A stretch of 64,000 nucleotides of DNA from Pseudocercospora fijiensis CIRAD86 (GCF_000340215.1 NW_006921532.1:3857126-3921125), one strand, 5' to 3'. Counted from the stretch's first letter, positions 33,101 through 44,728 are shown. Made by a program: numbers and translations. The notes: generated from the sequence alone by a model not told the origin.

Positions 33101-34607
33101 TGCGTAATTGTTCTGATAGCTTACGGGCTTCCTCCGTCTCCTGGGCCTGGGCTGAGCTGTCTTCGTCAAGCTTGAGCTGGCAACGATCAATCTCCTGCCT
33201 TAATTCTTCGACGACTCTGGCAAGTTGATCACGATCCGCCGCCTTTCGCCGTTCCTCCTCCAGCTCTTGCTCGTTCTGTGATGCTTGCGCCTTGCTCTCT
33301 CGCAAAGCCTCTTCGACCGCTTCAATCTTGATCTCCACACCCTCCAGTCGCGATGATCGCCGACGATGATTATCCAGCTCTGTCTTCAAGTTTGCTACCT
33401 CAGCAGCATGTGAGGACTTGATGTACTCGATAGTTGCCTGATGCGCAGTCTTGAGCTCTCTGATCTCCGCAGAGTGTTCCCTAACCAGACGGATGGTGGC
33501 AGATTGCACACTTTCTTTGCCTGTCTTCTCAGGGTCTTGAGCAGAATTATTTTTGGCAGCTTCCTCTAGAACTTGGTTCTGTCGCTCCATTCTCACAATT
33601 TCAGCCTTTAGATCCTTGATCTCTGCCGACATGGCATCCCTGGCAACACCTTCACGCAGAAAGTCGTGCATGACTTCCATCTCGCCAAGGTCGCGCTCAT
33701 GATCGGACAATTGGCTGCCAGGTACAGAGGCCGGACGGGTGACATCGAGCGACTGCGCGCGCGAGTGTAGAAGCTTGCGCGGCTTCCGCTCGATCTCGGC
33801 GTCAGAGACTGAGTGCGGACGGAGGGAAGAGGTTGACGATTTGAGGGAGCGTATCTCCAGCTTGCGAGGCGACGAAGCCTGCAAGCCTGGCTCGGGTGCT
33901 TCATTGTCGAAATCCGCATGCTCGTCTCCATCGATCTCGATGGGCTCCTCCGGAATGGTGTCGCGTGTGACAGGTCTTGACGTGCTGACGGCGCTACTGC
34001 TGACGGCGCTCCGGGGGCTCGATGGAGTAGCAGAGGCCTTTGCTGCTGCTGGCGCGGGTGCGGACGCGGGTGGTGGTGCTGTTTTGGCAGCTGCCGACTT
34101 CAGGGCAGTAGGGGCGGTGTTGATGCGCGGCTTGAGGGGAGCAGAGACGGTCGAACTGGTGCGCGATGCCACGCTCGAGGGCCGCTTGGCAGCAGCGCTC
34201 GCTGTCGTCGTTGTCGCACCCCCTAACGTCGTTCTTCTCGTTGTGCTTTCAGGCTTGGCTGCTCGTGCCGTCACGGATGGGGCTTTGGTAGGAGTGCGCG
34301 TGCCAGCCACGCGCTTGTTCTCGTCGCCTTTTGTCGTGCCTTTCGCGCTTGCTGCTTCGGTCGCCGTCGATGTCGCCTTTCGCGTTGTCGCAGTGGTGGG
34401 GCGAGTGGCCACCTTCCCGGTCGTACCAGTGCCGATGCCATTGGCTCGTGAGCTCAGTGTGCTGGTTCGGCTGGTCGTTGGCGATGTCGTCGATGTCGAT
34501 GTTGATGTTCTCGCCATTACACCAGGTCTTGATGTAGTCGCTGCCTTCTTCGCGTCCTCGGTCTTCGATGCGCCGGTGGAGGACGGCTTGGTGGCCTTCT
34601 TGTCCAT
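30135..34607 (-). CDS. Large coiled-coil protein (1490 aa, M-protein-repeat type)
   Basis: A single exon from ATG 34607 to TGA 30135. Residues 1-230 are Thr/Ser/Ala/Lys-rich and disordered, like microtubule- or membrane-associated tails (RTSTSTSTTSPTTSRTS). Residues 230-330 hold short conserved patches (EEPIEIDGDEHADFDNEAPE, SQLSDHERDLGEMEVMHDFL). From about 330 to 1300 it is almost continuous heptad coiled coil, rich in Glu, Gln and Lys. Around residues 1098-1235 are three diverged units of 40-46 residues, each opening with AEHEQAL- or REGHDRAM-like sequence, then HH/H, then an Ala-rich end (VEAAA). A shorter EQAREHEAAI repeat follows. The C-terminus (LEQRRWNGRLG) is compact. Such proteins occur across filamentous ascomycetes; a scaffold role at the spindle pole, cortex or septum is a guess. 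A 393-codon antisense frame (33739-34920) is a shadow. Confidence 0.88.
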   Translation of the reverse strand: MDKKATKPSSTGASKTEDAKKAATTSRPGVMARTSTSTSTTSPTTSRTSTLSSRANGIGTGTTGKVATRPTTATTRKATSTATEAASAKGTTKGDENKRVAGTRTPTKAPSVTARAAKPESTTRRTTLGGATTTTASAAAKRPSSVASRTSSTVSAPLKPRINTAPTALKSAAAKTAPPPASAPAPAAAKASATPSSPRSAVSSSAVSTSRPVTRDTIPEEPIEIDGDEHADFDNEAPEPGLQASSPRKLEIRSLKSSTSSLRPHSVSDAEIERKPRKLLHSRAQSLDVTRPASVPGSQLSDHERDLGEMEVMHDFLREGVARDAMSAEIKDLKAEIVRMERQNQVLEEAAKNNSAQDPEKTGKESVQSATIRLVREHSAEIRELKTAHQATIEYIKSSHAAEVANLKTELDNHRRRSSRLEGVEIKIEAVEEALRESKAQASQNEQELEEERRKAADRDQLARVVEELRQEIDRCQLKLDEDSSAQAQETEEARKLSEQLRKDLEEERQRSQAADEKAETAATELQETRQQLEMELNDMRERTEQQTEELRNAAVDAEQTIQRLHEEIQALRAKDTEAEERSKTTLENSSTVVKSLEQEIERLQSQHDLQLQAHTKREEESEKMMHDLTKELEELKALQVSELESTAHSSKKTDEVIQDLQSQLEKLQHEDNDRKQIVEQLQNKIRGLQQLKDESEKQHAEEREQLQNMVDALQMDVQVMERTREETFAQKERESKDNGEIVEEMQNEAIELLLKLDDMTNAKDESMRQLQETTARLEEEIQASKTTAEEAIASKELETAQLSKLVEELQNKIHEHQQAADDAKSQAEKEVSVLNNVVNSLQTELENLQHRVQDEEAARQLSDQKGSQLHEVHQRVVEEREAIQSRHDFWMQQSHEKDDRIDELSGLLAEVRAAKAIAEESLSNVQGELSGLQNALDQVTRDAKDRQEKHEAAIVQLTRELTESHAARAQEIEAAHLEEVARLQAKQKHAEESHRIEIIQLKQQAFTEEGLSAVAVQQKYDSLLAEKLDLERKLCDITMQHNRELEEETQRHEAMYRELQVSYNQFKASQKRKIEEATRGSQAAQDDLQRTVSRLSAEHEQALSSLADDHAQSILQMELAHAAKVAEIEAAATSSSEPDAIATMKAEHEQALMSLAEHHSHKIQELTESHTSQLSNVEAAAIAKMREGHDRAMIALADEHSQRIQAMSLSHANHIAEVEAAAIREAGTAAEEQAREHEAAIEVLRRDHKAAIEALQDGHTAATRKAEAAAEQQAREHEAAIAALHAELLRRQANNVDSLSELNDPKLSPPPAGLSHIFLNSDTGIDGETNNLADGRQEAPLAYASEDEQFSPTPGHSRGFLLNATPPNDALVQLQNDNANLRIALKAAQDELATSINTVVGAPDLPQPQYPPTHLTNDDPFRSPTTNGGNGASPIDEIEDGVSLEGTLESAKVQIEQLMEINNDFILEQRRWNGRLGLKSRSSPLRAAS

Positions 34608-37427
34608 GTCGCCGTCTGGATCTGTTCTCGATCCTCTGTCTGTCGCAAAAGCATATGCACTGGCATCAATGCCTTGCCATCTGCGGAGGTATCCTCATCT
34701 TATTACTCCATATCTCTGCTGTGTTTACATGGTGAAGTGGACATGCGCATGCGTCGAATCGCGCCTGTCTGCGCGTATGCACAGCTTAGGAGATGAGAGA
34801 AGGAAGCATCGCCTGCGTTTCTACCCCGGCTTCTGGCTGCACAATGACGATCAACTTGCCTATTTCTACCTAGGTACTTATGGTTCCCTCTGTTCTACCA
34901 TTACACGAAGCAAGCCATGATCAGTGTGAGATATGTAATTGGGGTCTGGCTTCACCAGTCCTGCTGAAGCGAAGCATCAATCATCGTTGTATGCTATACA
35001 AGAACACGAGTTACGAGTATACATAAACACACGTCAGTCGCTAAGTACCAGATGACTAATCACGGCTCGAGCCGTGCTAGCGCCAAATACCCTTGCCCGT
35101 TGCTGAGGCTTCAAGTTCCTTGCTCTCTGCCATCATTATTATTCACGACGCGGGCGACTTCTAGTAGTACTAAGTACCTCCCTGAGCTTGCGAAGGTTAG
35201 GTGATTATACGACGTATGACGATTCTTGGCGCGATCTGATTGGTAGAAATCAAAACGCTGGACACCTTAGGCTCCAACTTTCAACCACACCTCTTTTAGT
35301 TCACGGCACCTGACCTTCGCTATGATTGGTAGAAATCAAAAACCCGGGTGTGCCTGGATGCCTGACTTTCCAACATTCACATTGCACCCACGAGCGGCCG
35401 CGTCGTGATTCTTGGATTGCTTGCACGGCAATCCACAGCACATTTTCTCAGTACGCATCGAACTTGTATCGTCGGTCAATGATGACAAAAAGAACAAACA
35501 CACTGAGATCAGATTTCGCTTTTGACATCTGTCCAGGTCAATCCCTAGTTCTCTTCAGTGCGGGAATCGGAAGTCAAGGCGCTTGTTTCCACGATGTTTT
35601 GTGGTGGAAAGATAATCCTCCTTCTGCTCGTGAGGCACAGCATTCCCGATTCTGTCTCTCCTGGCATTCACGCTCACATGAAACAGTTTTGTGGCAACAA
35701 ACAGCGCTATGTTGTATGCGACCAACGCCAGAATTATCTTGTTGCCATGTCGTTGGTCCGGTCCGGTTTACCTACAATCATGTCAGCTAAAGATCGTTTA
35801 TAGGAGATTTCGAACTACAACTCACATTGTTACCAATGACGTTTGAGACTTGCACGAGCGTGTTTTATATTGCCGAAGCAACTGTCCTCGTCCGAACTGT
35901 ACCAGCGTTCCTGGAGGTCACGGCCACAAGGAACCCATATAAAGACGGCATTGCATAGAGGGGAAGCCCCCAATGAAAAAGTGAGCAACTCTGAAAGATA
36001 TGTGGCAATGGTTGCTACAACTCACAGGCAGCCCAAGGACTTCTGCTGGCTGGCTGGCAAACCCTCAGGTGCGATGCGGGATGGCAGACACCACCATTGA
36101 CTGATCGTTGCAGACAGTGCCATTTCACGTTGGGCATTCTCAGCAAGGTGCCTGGTTCAGATAATGCTCTTGCTAGAGAACAATCGGAGTGCACACCCAA
36201 ACACTTACTGGTCAATAGGTCCGTCTGGAATGTACCAAATTCCTGAGACTTGAAGGGTCAAGTAACTGGTAATTGGAATGCTGGGAGCCGTCCACGATGC
36301 TCCTATAAGGATAGAGGCCACATACGATAATCCTTCAGACACGCCCAAGACATCGGCAAGTCAAGAACGTGACGTCTGTGCCCTTATGGTGTCACCATTC
36401 GAATCGATTCGCAAGAATCGCGCTCACAACTTCCATGTCGCCCTTGCTTGGATCGTCGCGGAGGATGCGATTCACCATGATTTTCTCCTCTTCTTGTGTC
36501 ACTACCCACAGGAGTTGCCAAGGGCTTGTTAGAAGCATGAGAATTGAATATTAAAGTAAGCACAGCGTAGAGCCGCGAAGGCCATTACAGACGCCTAGAA
36601 GCACTTTAAGCGTGCCCAAGCTCTGGCTAGAAACGTGACAAGAGGTTGCTGCGTCGGCATGACATGCAACGAGCGACGAAAACGTCTTCGAAAGGCAAGG
36701 ATAACACGTTAACGGTGGATCTGTTCGGGGTAGGAATGTCTATTGCTGACATTGCCGGCTCCACACCACGAGTGAAATTGAGTAGCCATTATTAGCTACC
36801 GTCGGATGTCAGACATGCGCGAGACGGGGAGCTGCCCTCGATGTTACATAGCGGCAAAAGTCTGGTGAGCGTTTGGTGAGACGTCCGACCGGATATTGTG
36901 AATGGATGTTGCAAACCTGCCAATGAAGACGAGGGTATGGTGAATGGCGTGCGTTTGCCACACTTTGAGCAATACTTTAGCATCAGCAGAAATCCTTACA
37001 GCTAACCCACAGTGCCGACGAGCCGTCGATATCGTTTAGACGATCCGGTCTTGGAAGTCAGAGTTCGGCACGCGCCTTCCATGTTGCTTTGATAGTTTCT
37101 TCAATCATTCGTCGTCGAGGTTATGACAGCTGCCCTGCCCCGCTTTGCGACGCGGCAATGGTCTTGAGCTCTTTCAGTTCACTTCGGCCTCCGTAGCTTC
37201 TCTTTGGTCAGTTCTCCCTATAGGCGAGCGGCCGTGACAAGGAAAAGAGCTTCTGGGCAAGACCTCACTGATTATCTTTCTAATCCGATGCCGGAATGGC
37301 GAATCTTGATTATATGTAAGGTCAATTGCGCCATTTTAGATTCAGTTTTAACTGACCAGCCATTGCGTCTAATATTTCTCTGCTCCTGCAGCTGTTTCCT
37401 TCTGAGCTGCTATAACATATTTTCGAA
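34608..37427. other. Long intergenic region without a convincing gene
   Basis: About 2.8 kb. ORFs up to 154 codons (for example 35326-35790) show no domain or codon-bias support. It contains a perfect 16-bp palindrome CACGGCTCGAGCCGTG near 35061 and two copies of TGATTGGTAGAAATCAAAA about 85 bp apart (near 35238 and 35323). The last part is the promoter of the dioxygenase gene, with a probable 5'-UTR intron at 37316-37391 (GTAAGG, AACTGACC branch, CTGCAG). Confidence 0.5.
35238..35341 (+). repeat. Short direct repeat pair
   Basis: TGATTGGTAGAAATCAAAA occurs at about 35238 and again at about 35323, with partly similar sequence after each copy (both lead to an ACTTTC stretch). It could be a footprint or duplicated regulatory site. 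Confidence 0.5.
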
Positions 37428-38591
37428 ATGGCACCAGCGCTACTTGAGAGCCCCATCGGCGTATCGGATCGATCAGTCGATCGTGAGGTGGAAAATCTGT
37501 ACCAGAAAGATAAGGAGCAGAGCGCTCAATACAAGGAAGCTTTTGCCCAAGGAGCGAAGTCCACGAAGTACGAGATCGAGCTTAATGGAGATGGAGAGCA
37601 TGCTCCGGCAGCTTACCCACATTACTTACCATATTGGGACGATACCAAATTACCACCATATGAACCATTTGAGGCAGTCGAGCCGGGCCTCAACGCAGAC
37701 CCATCATTCCCAAATCTCCTCGCCAATGCCATCGTCAAAGACTTGACTGCGAACATCGGCGCCGAGGTGGACGGGGTCCAGATCAGTAAGCTCACCAACG
37801 CCGGGAAGGACGAACTCGCTCGCTTCGTCGCGGAGAAGAAAGTCGTTGCGTTCAGGAATCAGGATTTTGCAGACCTTCCGATTCAAGAAGCCCTCGACAT
37901 CGCGGAATACTTTGGTCCCTCACATATTCATCCAACTTCGGGAGCACCTAAGGGCTTTCCGACAGTGCACCTTGTGCATCGCAGTGCAAGCGACACTACA
38001 GCTCAACAGTACTTCGAGGAGCGCACCAACAGCATCACGTGGCACTCGGATGTCACGTACGAGATACAGCCACCAAGCACAACATTCCTCTATCTCCTTG
38101 ACGGCCCAACAGCCGGTGGCGATACCCTATTCTGCAACATGGCGGCTGCCTATCGTAGACTGTCTCCAGAATTCCAGAAGCGTCTGCACGGTCTGAAGGC
38201 TGTACACTCAGGTCACGAGCAGGCTCAAGCTGCTCTGGCAAGAGGATCTATCGTGCGCCGTGATCCAGTGAGCAATGTTCATCCGCTCGTCCGTACACAT
38301 CCTGTCACCGGGGAGAAGGCCCTCTTCGTCAACCCCCAGTTCACCCGAAGGATCGTCGGGTTCAAGAAGGAAGAGTCCGATTTCCTGTTGAAGTTCTTAT
38401 ACGACCATATTGCCTACTCCGCTGACATGCAAGCGCGTTTGAAGTGGGAGAAGGGAACGGTGGTCGTCTGGGATAACAGGGTGACCGCCCACACTGCTTT
38501 GCTTGACTGGGAAGATGGACAGCGAAGGCATCTGGCGCGATTGACTCCTCGTGCAGAGAGGCCATTCGAGACGCCGTTCGAGAGCAACTAG
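37428..38591 (+). CDS. TauD-family alpha-ketoglutarate/Fe(II) dioxygenase (sulfonate dioxygenase-like)
   Basis: One exon, 387 residues. The cytosolic non-heme iron enzyme family oxidises taurine or other sulfonates and related substrates, releasing sulfite (yeast Jlp1 type). Iron ligands are visible: H206 and D208 in TWHSDVTYE and H355 in NRVTAHTALLDW. Arg in RRHLARLTP (367/371) is placed to bind the 2-oxoglutarate carboxylate. The core also shows GAEVDGVQISKL, KVVAFRNQDF, FGPSHIHPTSG and LYLLDGPTAGGDTLF. The length fits fungal TauD proteins, which carry about 80 extra N-terminal residues (YPHYLPYWDDTKLPPYEPFE). The start ATG at 37428 follows a likely 5'-UTR intron. The true substrate (taurine, alkyl sulfonate or other) cannot be read from sequence. 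Confidence 0.92.
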   Translation: MAPALLESPIGVSDRSVDREVENLYQKDKEQSAQYKEAFAQGAKSTKYEIELNGDGEHAPAAYPHYLPYWDDTKLPPYEPFEAVEPGLNADPSFPNLLANAIVKDLTANIGAEVDGVQISKLTNAGKDELARFVAEKKVVAFRNQDFADLPIQEALDIAEYFGPSHIHPTSGAPKGFPTVHLVHRSASDTTAQQYFEERTNSITWHSDVTYEIQPPSTTFLYLLDGPTAGGDTLFCNMAAAYRRLSPEFQKRLHGLKAVHSGHEQAQAALARGSIVRRDPVSNVHPLVRTHPVTGEKALFVNPQFTRRIVGFKKEESDFLLKFLYDHIAYSADMQARLKWEKGTVVVWDNRVTAHTALLDWEDGQRRHLARLTPRAERPFETPFESN

Positions 38592-39560
38592 ACCGTCAGA
38601 AACCACGAATGTTATGTATTTTCCACCCAATTTCCGTAGTTGGGATCTGAATCCGTTGAATGAATTTGAATCCAGAGCCATGCCAGCTGTATTTTCGCAT
38701 TGCATGGCAGATTGAGATTTGATTGATGTTGGTTTTCATGTCATATGTGTCGAGGTCCTGCCTCCATCTCAGGCTATTTTCGCTTTGTGCTCGTGACTTC
38801 CTTTATGTTCCACGTGCACCGGATCTCGGGTCTTCTTAATATAGTATAGTATAGAAGGAAGAGCGAGCCTTAGCGAAGCGCCTAAAGATAAACTGCACTA
38901 ATCGGGCGATTCCTTGCTTACAACACCTCCTTAGAGATATTAGATAGGCTTATAACTTAACAACTATCGCAGCTGCCGCTAGACTTATATAGAGGGGGTT
39001 CTGTATTATAGATATACGTAGAATTTGGCCTACTTCAAAATTTTAGTACTATAAAAATAAAGGCTATAGTCTATTCTAACTATACGGACATTCTTAGCTT
39101 CGCGTTTATTCTATAAATACCTATATCGCGATAGACAACAAACCCCTTCTAGAATATACTACCTATACGAGGAGCCTTAGAAAGCACTCCCCTAACACCT
39201 CTAAGTGTCGCCTTGTCCGGCATCTGCTACTATTTACTTGTTCTCGCCGCCTATCGGTACCTACTCCTAAAACAGCCTAAATCGCTAAATCGTCTATACC
39301 TTAATACCTATACCTATACCTAGTATACAGTATACTAAAACTTGTTAGACACCTTCTAAATATACTAGCGATCCTGTTTAGCCTTAAGCGCTACTTATTA
39401 TTGCAGTATTCTAGTATTAGGTATCTCCGAGTCGTATCTAGTACTTTATATAGCGATAGCGATAGCGAGACTCGAGCCCGAGACCTACTATTCTACGGCT
39501 CCGCGATTGTTGCCGCTTCGTATAGTCGCGTACGCTACTATTTGCTAGGTTCCGACTGTC

Positions 39561-39716
39561 TACTAATAGAGCGACACTACTTCTACTAATAGAGCGATAC
39601 TACTTCTACTAATAGAGCGATACTACTTCTACTAGCAGAGCGACACTACTTCTACTAGTAGAGCGATACTGCTTCTACTAATAGAGCGATACTACTTCTA
39701 CTAGTAGAGCGATAGG
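39561..39716 (+). repeat. 23-bp tandem repeat upstream of the helicase ORF
   Basis: Nearly seven copies of a 23-bp unit of the form AGAGCGATACTACTTCTACT plus AAT/AGT. The copies differ at a few C/T and A/G positions, as RIP would cause. The array ends nine bases before the ATG of the ancestral helicase ORF. Confidence 0.9.
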
Positions 39717-39724
39717 CGTCTGCA

Positions 39725-42700
39725 ATGCCGAACGATCTCTCTAACCTCTTAAAGCGTGATCGTAATAAGGCGAAGAAGGGCAAATTCGATATCGGCGACG
39801 ATGCTAGTAATTAGCGTAAGAAGGAAGGCGACTAATGCTTCGTCCGCCTACCTAGTCGTCTAGCGATTAATCGTATAGAGCCTTAACAGACTGTCGAGCG
39901 TAAGCTAGAAATGCCTACTAATCTAGACGAGGCTAATAAGGCTAGCTAGATAGCCTACTTTAAGGAGCGCTATATTAACACAAACGAGTATAGCCTCGAG
40001 GAAATATAGCTACTTATATAGGATGCTAGTAGCAATTAATAGGCGATACTATTCTATCGTCGCATTGTCGAGTATAGTCTATAGCGTATATTAAAGCTAA
40101 TATATCCCTATCGCGAGCTATTACTAGAACCGACTAAGATGTAGCTCGACTGCGTCTATACTATTATTTTCGGGAGATAGGATATATTGCTTTTAGCTCG
40201 TACTAGCGCTAGCAAAACAATTATCTTCTAGGCCTATACTATACTTACTAGTTTTATTATATTGCAGATCGTGCTACTTATACGCATCGCCGATAAGTAG
40301 AGCGAGGATATAGTAGCCGCTATCCGCTAGTTAGATAAGGAAGAATAGGATCTAATTAAGGTCTGTGTCCTTACTACCTAAACAAAGGAGAAGGATCTAT
40401 CTATATTTACTAATATTAAAGAAGGCCGATACTAGCATATTATCTGCAGTCCCGAGCAAGCGATAAGTACTAAGTTCTAGGAGGTCCTACGTGCTATTAC
40501 CGACCGCCTTAGCCTATAGATATAGGATAAAGCGTATATGCATCTTAAGTAGAAGGACTTCCGCGTAGATTATAGAGTCCTTTACCTCCTTCGCTAGCTT
40601 ATAATATAGGATACGACTATTCTCGCATGCTCTATAACATTAACTAAGAAAACTAAGAAGTATCTACTTTAGCATAGCCTCCGTATATAAGGCGATAGCG
40701 CATTCGAGACCTAGGTTATCTAGAGCACTATCGATCGCCTAGATACTAAGTATATCCTATAAACGATGCCTTAGGGCTAGATAACAGGTTTCGACTACCT
40801 ATACTTCGTACTTAGGTATATAGTAGACGCCGATAGCTTAGCGGTACTATAGAATATCTAGAAGACTATTATCTTTATCGATAGTCGTAAGTAGATCGAT
40901 AAGGCTCGAGTTACGATATACTAGTAGCTTGTACTCTTAACTAGTAATATTAATAAGGACTCGCCGGCTAAGCAGCATTCTCGGAAGTATACCTAGGATA
41001 GAGAACTAGTAGTACCTAGTAGCTATAGGACTATCTGTATGCTCGGCGTTGTCTCTTTCTATACTACGTACATCGCCGACATTAATAAGGATAAGCAGTA
41101 TAAGGAATTTAAGAAGCCTAAGTCTTAAATCCGTATCCTGTTCGGCACTCTAGCGACTTCTACTAGGGTAAACGTGCCAGATATCGGCTTAGTTATCTAG
41201 ATTAAGCTTCCGGTTGCTAAGGATATCGACGATCTAATACAGAAGTTTAGTCGTACGGCTCGTATTCCTAGTGTCGAGGCATTAGCAGTTATGTTCGTAC
41301 TATATTAGTTAAATAATATAGAGAAGCGTATACTATACGGTTCTAACTACCGCTCGATAGTTCTACGAGACCCGATAGTAGCTAGCGCTAGTGCTAGTGC
41401 TAGTACTAGGCTGCACTAAGCATAGGATTATATTCTAGTACGACTATCTAATCTGCGGTATACTACTGTTCCTAGTAAGGAATTCGACGTCGATAAGTCT
41501 ATCTTCGATACGTATAGCTAGGATATAGGCGAGGAAGATAAGGATACTATCGTTACCGATCTGCTAGCAGTTGCTATACCGCCTCGCCCTGTTCGAACTA
41601 CTAGCTACCCCTTTTATAGTGCTGTCGTAATAGCAATCGCCGAGAACGCGACTAAGAAGTCCTAGTCTACTAAAGAGATAGGCTAGCGTAACAATATACT
41701 AGACATCTAGTTATAGTTATAGAATACGCGCTACTACCCGAACCTAGAATATCGCCGCTGCTTTCGTAATATAATCTTAGAGATATATAGCGAATACGAG
41801 TATACGTACAGCATTAACAAGGTCGTAGTAGGCACTGCCGATTGCTATAGTATATATAATCTAGACCTACTAGATCGACTAGTCTAGGAGAGCTATACTG
41901 CTCTAGTAGTTCTAAAGCTACTAATAGCTCCTAGTATTAGATTAACCTAGTACTATACTCTCCTATTCCTCGAGAGCTTCGTATCTAATATCGTAGAACA
42001 GATCTTTCTAGACTAGTACGATAATCGCCTCTTCGGGGTTATCCTATCGACCTTTTTAGTACCCGAGCCTATTCTATAGGATCTGTATAATATCTTTAGT
42101 GCTAAGTACGGCCGGACCGAGAATGCATTTCGAAACTATGCCTCTAGTAAGGACTACGATACCCTAATTAAAGAGGCGGACATCTAGGAGCGGACTATAG
42201 AGTTCTATACCTAGTATTAAGCGGAGGCTAATAACCTTCGAGAGATCTAGATAGAAGAAGACCTCCTACTAGAGCTAAATCGCATTATCTTTAGCGTGTT
42301 TGCTAAGTATAATATATTCGTTAGAAACAGAGATGCCGAGAAGAAGAAGAAGGCCGAAGAAGCTGCTACTACTACTACTACTACTACCGCTATAACTCGG
42401 ATAAGCCAACCTATCGCTAATCGGCCTACTAACTAACAATAGCGCCGTAAGCAGCTATAGAAGAATATATAGAACTCTACCCGCTCTGCTATCGAGGCTC
42501 GTAAGAGGATAGTAGTAAGGAATACTAGAGGCATATAGGATCTAGATTACGAGGAAACTGCGCGTCGCTAGGCAGTAGGAGTTAGCTAAGTAGCAGGAGG
42601 CAGCTAAGTAGGGGATAGTAATAGTAGATCAAGCCGTCGGTTAGGCCGTAGCCGTACACTATCGGCTCGAGAGAGAGAGCGTAGGCGTAAGGCTAGCTAG

Positions 42701-42745
42701 TAGGAAGGTAACGATATAGAAGACTTGCTAATGTTTGGTATATAA
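39725..42745 (+). pseudogene. RecQ-like DEAD/DEAH helicase, RIP-inactivated
   Basis: The ATG at 39725 and the stop at 42743-42745 are exactly 1007 codons apart. The frame is unbroken except for many TAG/TAA at likely Gln codons. Helicase motifs are recognisable although mutated: a KMQLDCVYTI / GRQDILLLARTSASKT region (motif I, where TGAGKT-type Gly codons became Ser by TG to TA), HIICSPEQAIS, DKAYMHLKQKDFRVDYRVL (motif II DEAH with E to K and H to Y, both RIP-type), KTIIFIDSRKQ (motif IV) and IRILFGTLATSTRVNVPDI followed by DLIQKFSRTAR (motifs V and VI, RecQ-like). The C-terminus is Gln/Arg-rich. Related helicases occur in fungal subtelomeres (telomere-linked helicases) and in transposon-like repeats. 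It is clearly non-functional here. Confidence 0.85.
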
Positions 42746-42789
42746 TATTCTGCGAGAGCATGCCTAGTTAAGCTGCTTCTACGAGAGCT

Positions 42790-42902
42790 AGCGCTAGAAT
42801 TAGTAGTAAAATAGCGCTAGAATTAGTACTAGAATTAGTACTAGAATTAGCACTAGAATTAGCACTAGAATTAGCGGTGAATTGGCACTAGAATTAGTAT
42901 TT
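42790..42902 (+). repeat. 12-bp tandem repeat (CTAGAATTAGYA)
   Basis: About eight to nine copies of a CTAGAATTAGTA/CTAGAATTAGCA unit just past the helicase stop codon, with slight interruptions. A related fragment recurs near 43305-43345. Confidence 0.85.
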
Positions 42903-42984
42903 AATAAGGCTTCTATTATGTCCTTATAAGCTCGCTAAGTCCTTGTCCTATCCCCGGAAAAGTAAGCCGTAACACTACGCTCGA

Positions 42985-43310
42985 TCGCGTTGCTTCTACG
43001 AGTATAGGCCTAGTTAAGTTGCTTCTACAAGAGCAGGCCTAGTTAAGTTGCTTCTATAAGAGTAGGCCTAGTTAAGCTGCTCCTACGAGAGCCGGCGTAT
43101 AATATAGGATGCCTAGTTAAGCTACTCCTACGAGAGCTAGCGTATAATGCCTAGTTAAGTTGCTTCTGCGAGAGCTAGCGTATAGTACCTAGTTAAGTTG
43201 CTTCTGCGAGAGCTAGTTAAGTTGCTTCTACGAGTACTAGTTAAGTTGCTTCTGCGAGTACTAGCGTATAGTGCCTAGTTTAGCTGCTTCTACGAGAGCT
43301 AGCGCTAGAA
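42985..43310 (+). repeat. About 30-bp degenerate tandem repeat
   Basis: Roughly ten diverged copies of CTAGTTAAGTTGCTTCTACG followed by an AGAG(C/T)AG-type tail, with spacing of 28-38 bp. The same motif also precedes the array at 42760. Confidence 0.75.
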
Positions 43311-43784
43311 TTAGCACTAGAGATAGCGCTAGAGATAGTATTTAATAAGGTCCTTCCTTACTACCCTTCTATTATATCCTTATAAGCTCGCTAAGCAGGC
43401 TCTTCTATCGTGTCCTTATAAGCTCGCTAGGCAGGCTATCTATTGTGTTCTTTGCGACGAGGGTTTATAGATAGTCGTAGGTATCGATAGTATATAAGAG
43501 CTAGGCGAGAAGCGTAAATTCGAGGAAGCGATAAGGATGCCGAGTCCCGCTAAGACCCCGGATTTAGTATAGTAGAGCGCTTAATTAGTAGGATTAAACG
43601 TTATAGCTACTTCCTTCCGCGCATTTACAATACCGACTTTACGACTTTTACGACTTTTATAATAGCATATTACTAATATAGCGAGATACGCCGATTGCGC
43701 GCATTTCTAGCAAATAGCGCTAACAAAAGTGTCTAATACGATAACGACGGCCGCCTTAGGCACTAAGAACCGCCTCCGAAACCC

Positions 43785-43906
43785 GAGAAGTTACTAATAC
43801 TAGCGAGAAGTTACTAGCGAGAAGTTACTAATACTAGCGAGAAGTTACTAGCAAGAAGTTACTAGCGAGAAGTTACTAGCGAGACTAGCGAGACTAGCGA
43901 GACTAG
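43785..43906 (+). repeat. GAGAAGTTACTAGC tandem repeat
   Basis: At least six copies of GAGAAGTTACTAGC or GAGAAGTTACTAATACTAGC, decaying at the right end into four copies of GAGACTAGC. Confidence 0.85.
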
Positions 43907-44728
43907 CACTATACTTATTGCACCGTAGCTATTAGCACTATAATATATATAGTAAGGATAGATATATAGGGCGATAATATATATCGAGCGTAAGCACTCT
44001 TCGAGAAGCTACGACAGCTCTCTTACGTTAACGCCCTCTATTGCTTAGACTCTCCCTAGAACGATTATTCCGATAACTAGTTACTATACAAGGCAGAGAA
44101 AACGAACAGTAGCGTCCGGGGATCTAATTAACTAGTAGTACTAAGCGGCTATAGAAGCATATACTCCGAAGCATACTAGTATTATATATAGCCTATATAC
44201 TACGCGCAATGCGTAACAATTAACGTATTCTATTACTAACTACAGTACGCATAGCCGAAGACAAGGTATATAGGACGGGACTTATTAAGCGAAATAATAA
44301 TAGCTTATTCGCTAAAGCGACACTTATTAGTACCTAGACAACAATAGAGTGTAACCGCGCCCTTAGTATTAAAGACACCGTAGAAAAGGGTTATCGAGCG
44401 CGTTGCAGTCGTATAGCAATATTAATGCGCTTACTAGAAGAGGAGGCGCACTATAGTCGGATAACAGTCTTAATACGCTTTCGATCGGTTCGGTTCGGTA
44501 CGTACTATAGTCGAATAGTAGTCTTAATACGCAAAGGGCTGTAGTTGTATAGCAGTGCTACAGTCGTATAGTAGTAAAGACTAGGACTAAGCGCCTTCGG
44601 GCTTAAGTATACTAGAGGCCCTTACGTAATAAGGTTATTATAACTAACAGTCCTAACGAAGGCGTTACGCCGACTTAACTAGATACGCGTATATTATCCT
44701 ATAAAGAATCCGAACGTAGGAAGCCTAT

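Noticed and set aside
33739..34920. 393-codon plus-strand ORF, Ala/Val-rich
   Set aside because: Antisense shadow of the Thr/Ser/Ala-rich N-terminus of the coiled-coil gene; composition mirrors its codons.
35326..35790. 154-codon ORF in the long intergenic region
   Set aside because: No domain, no good promoter or intron signals, and several equally long frames nearby; treated as chance.
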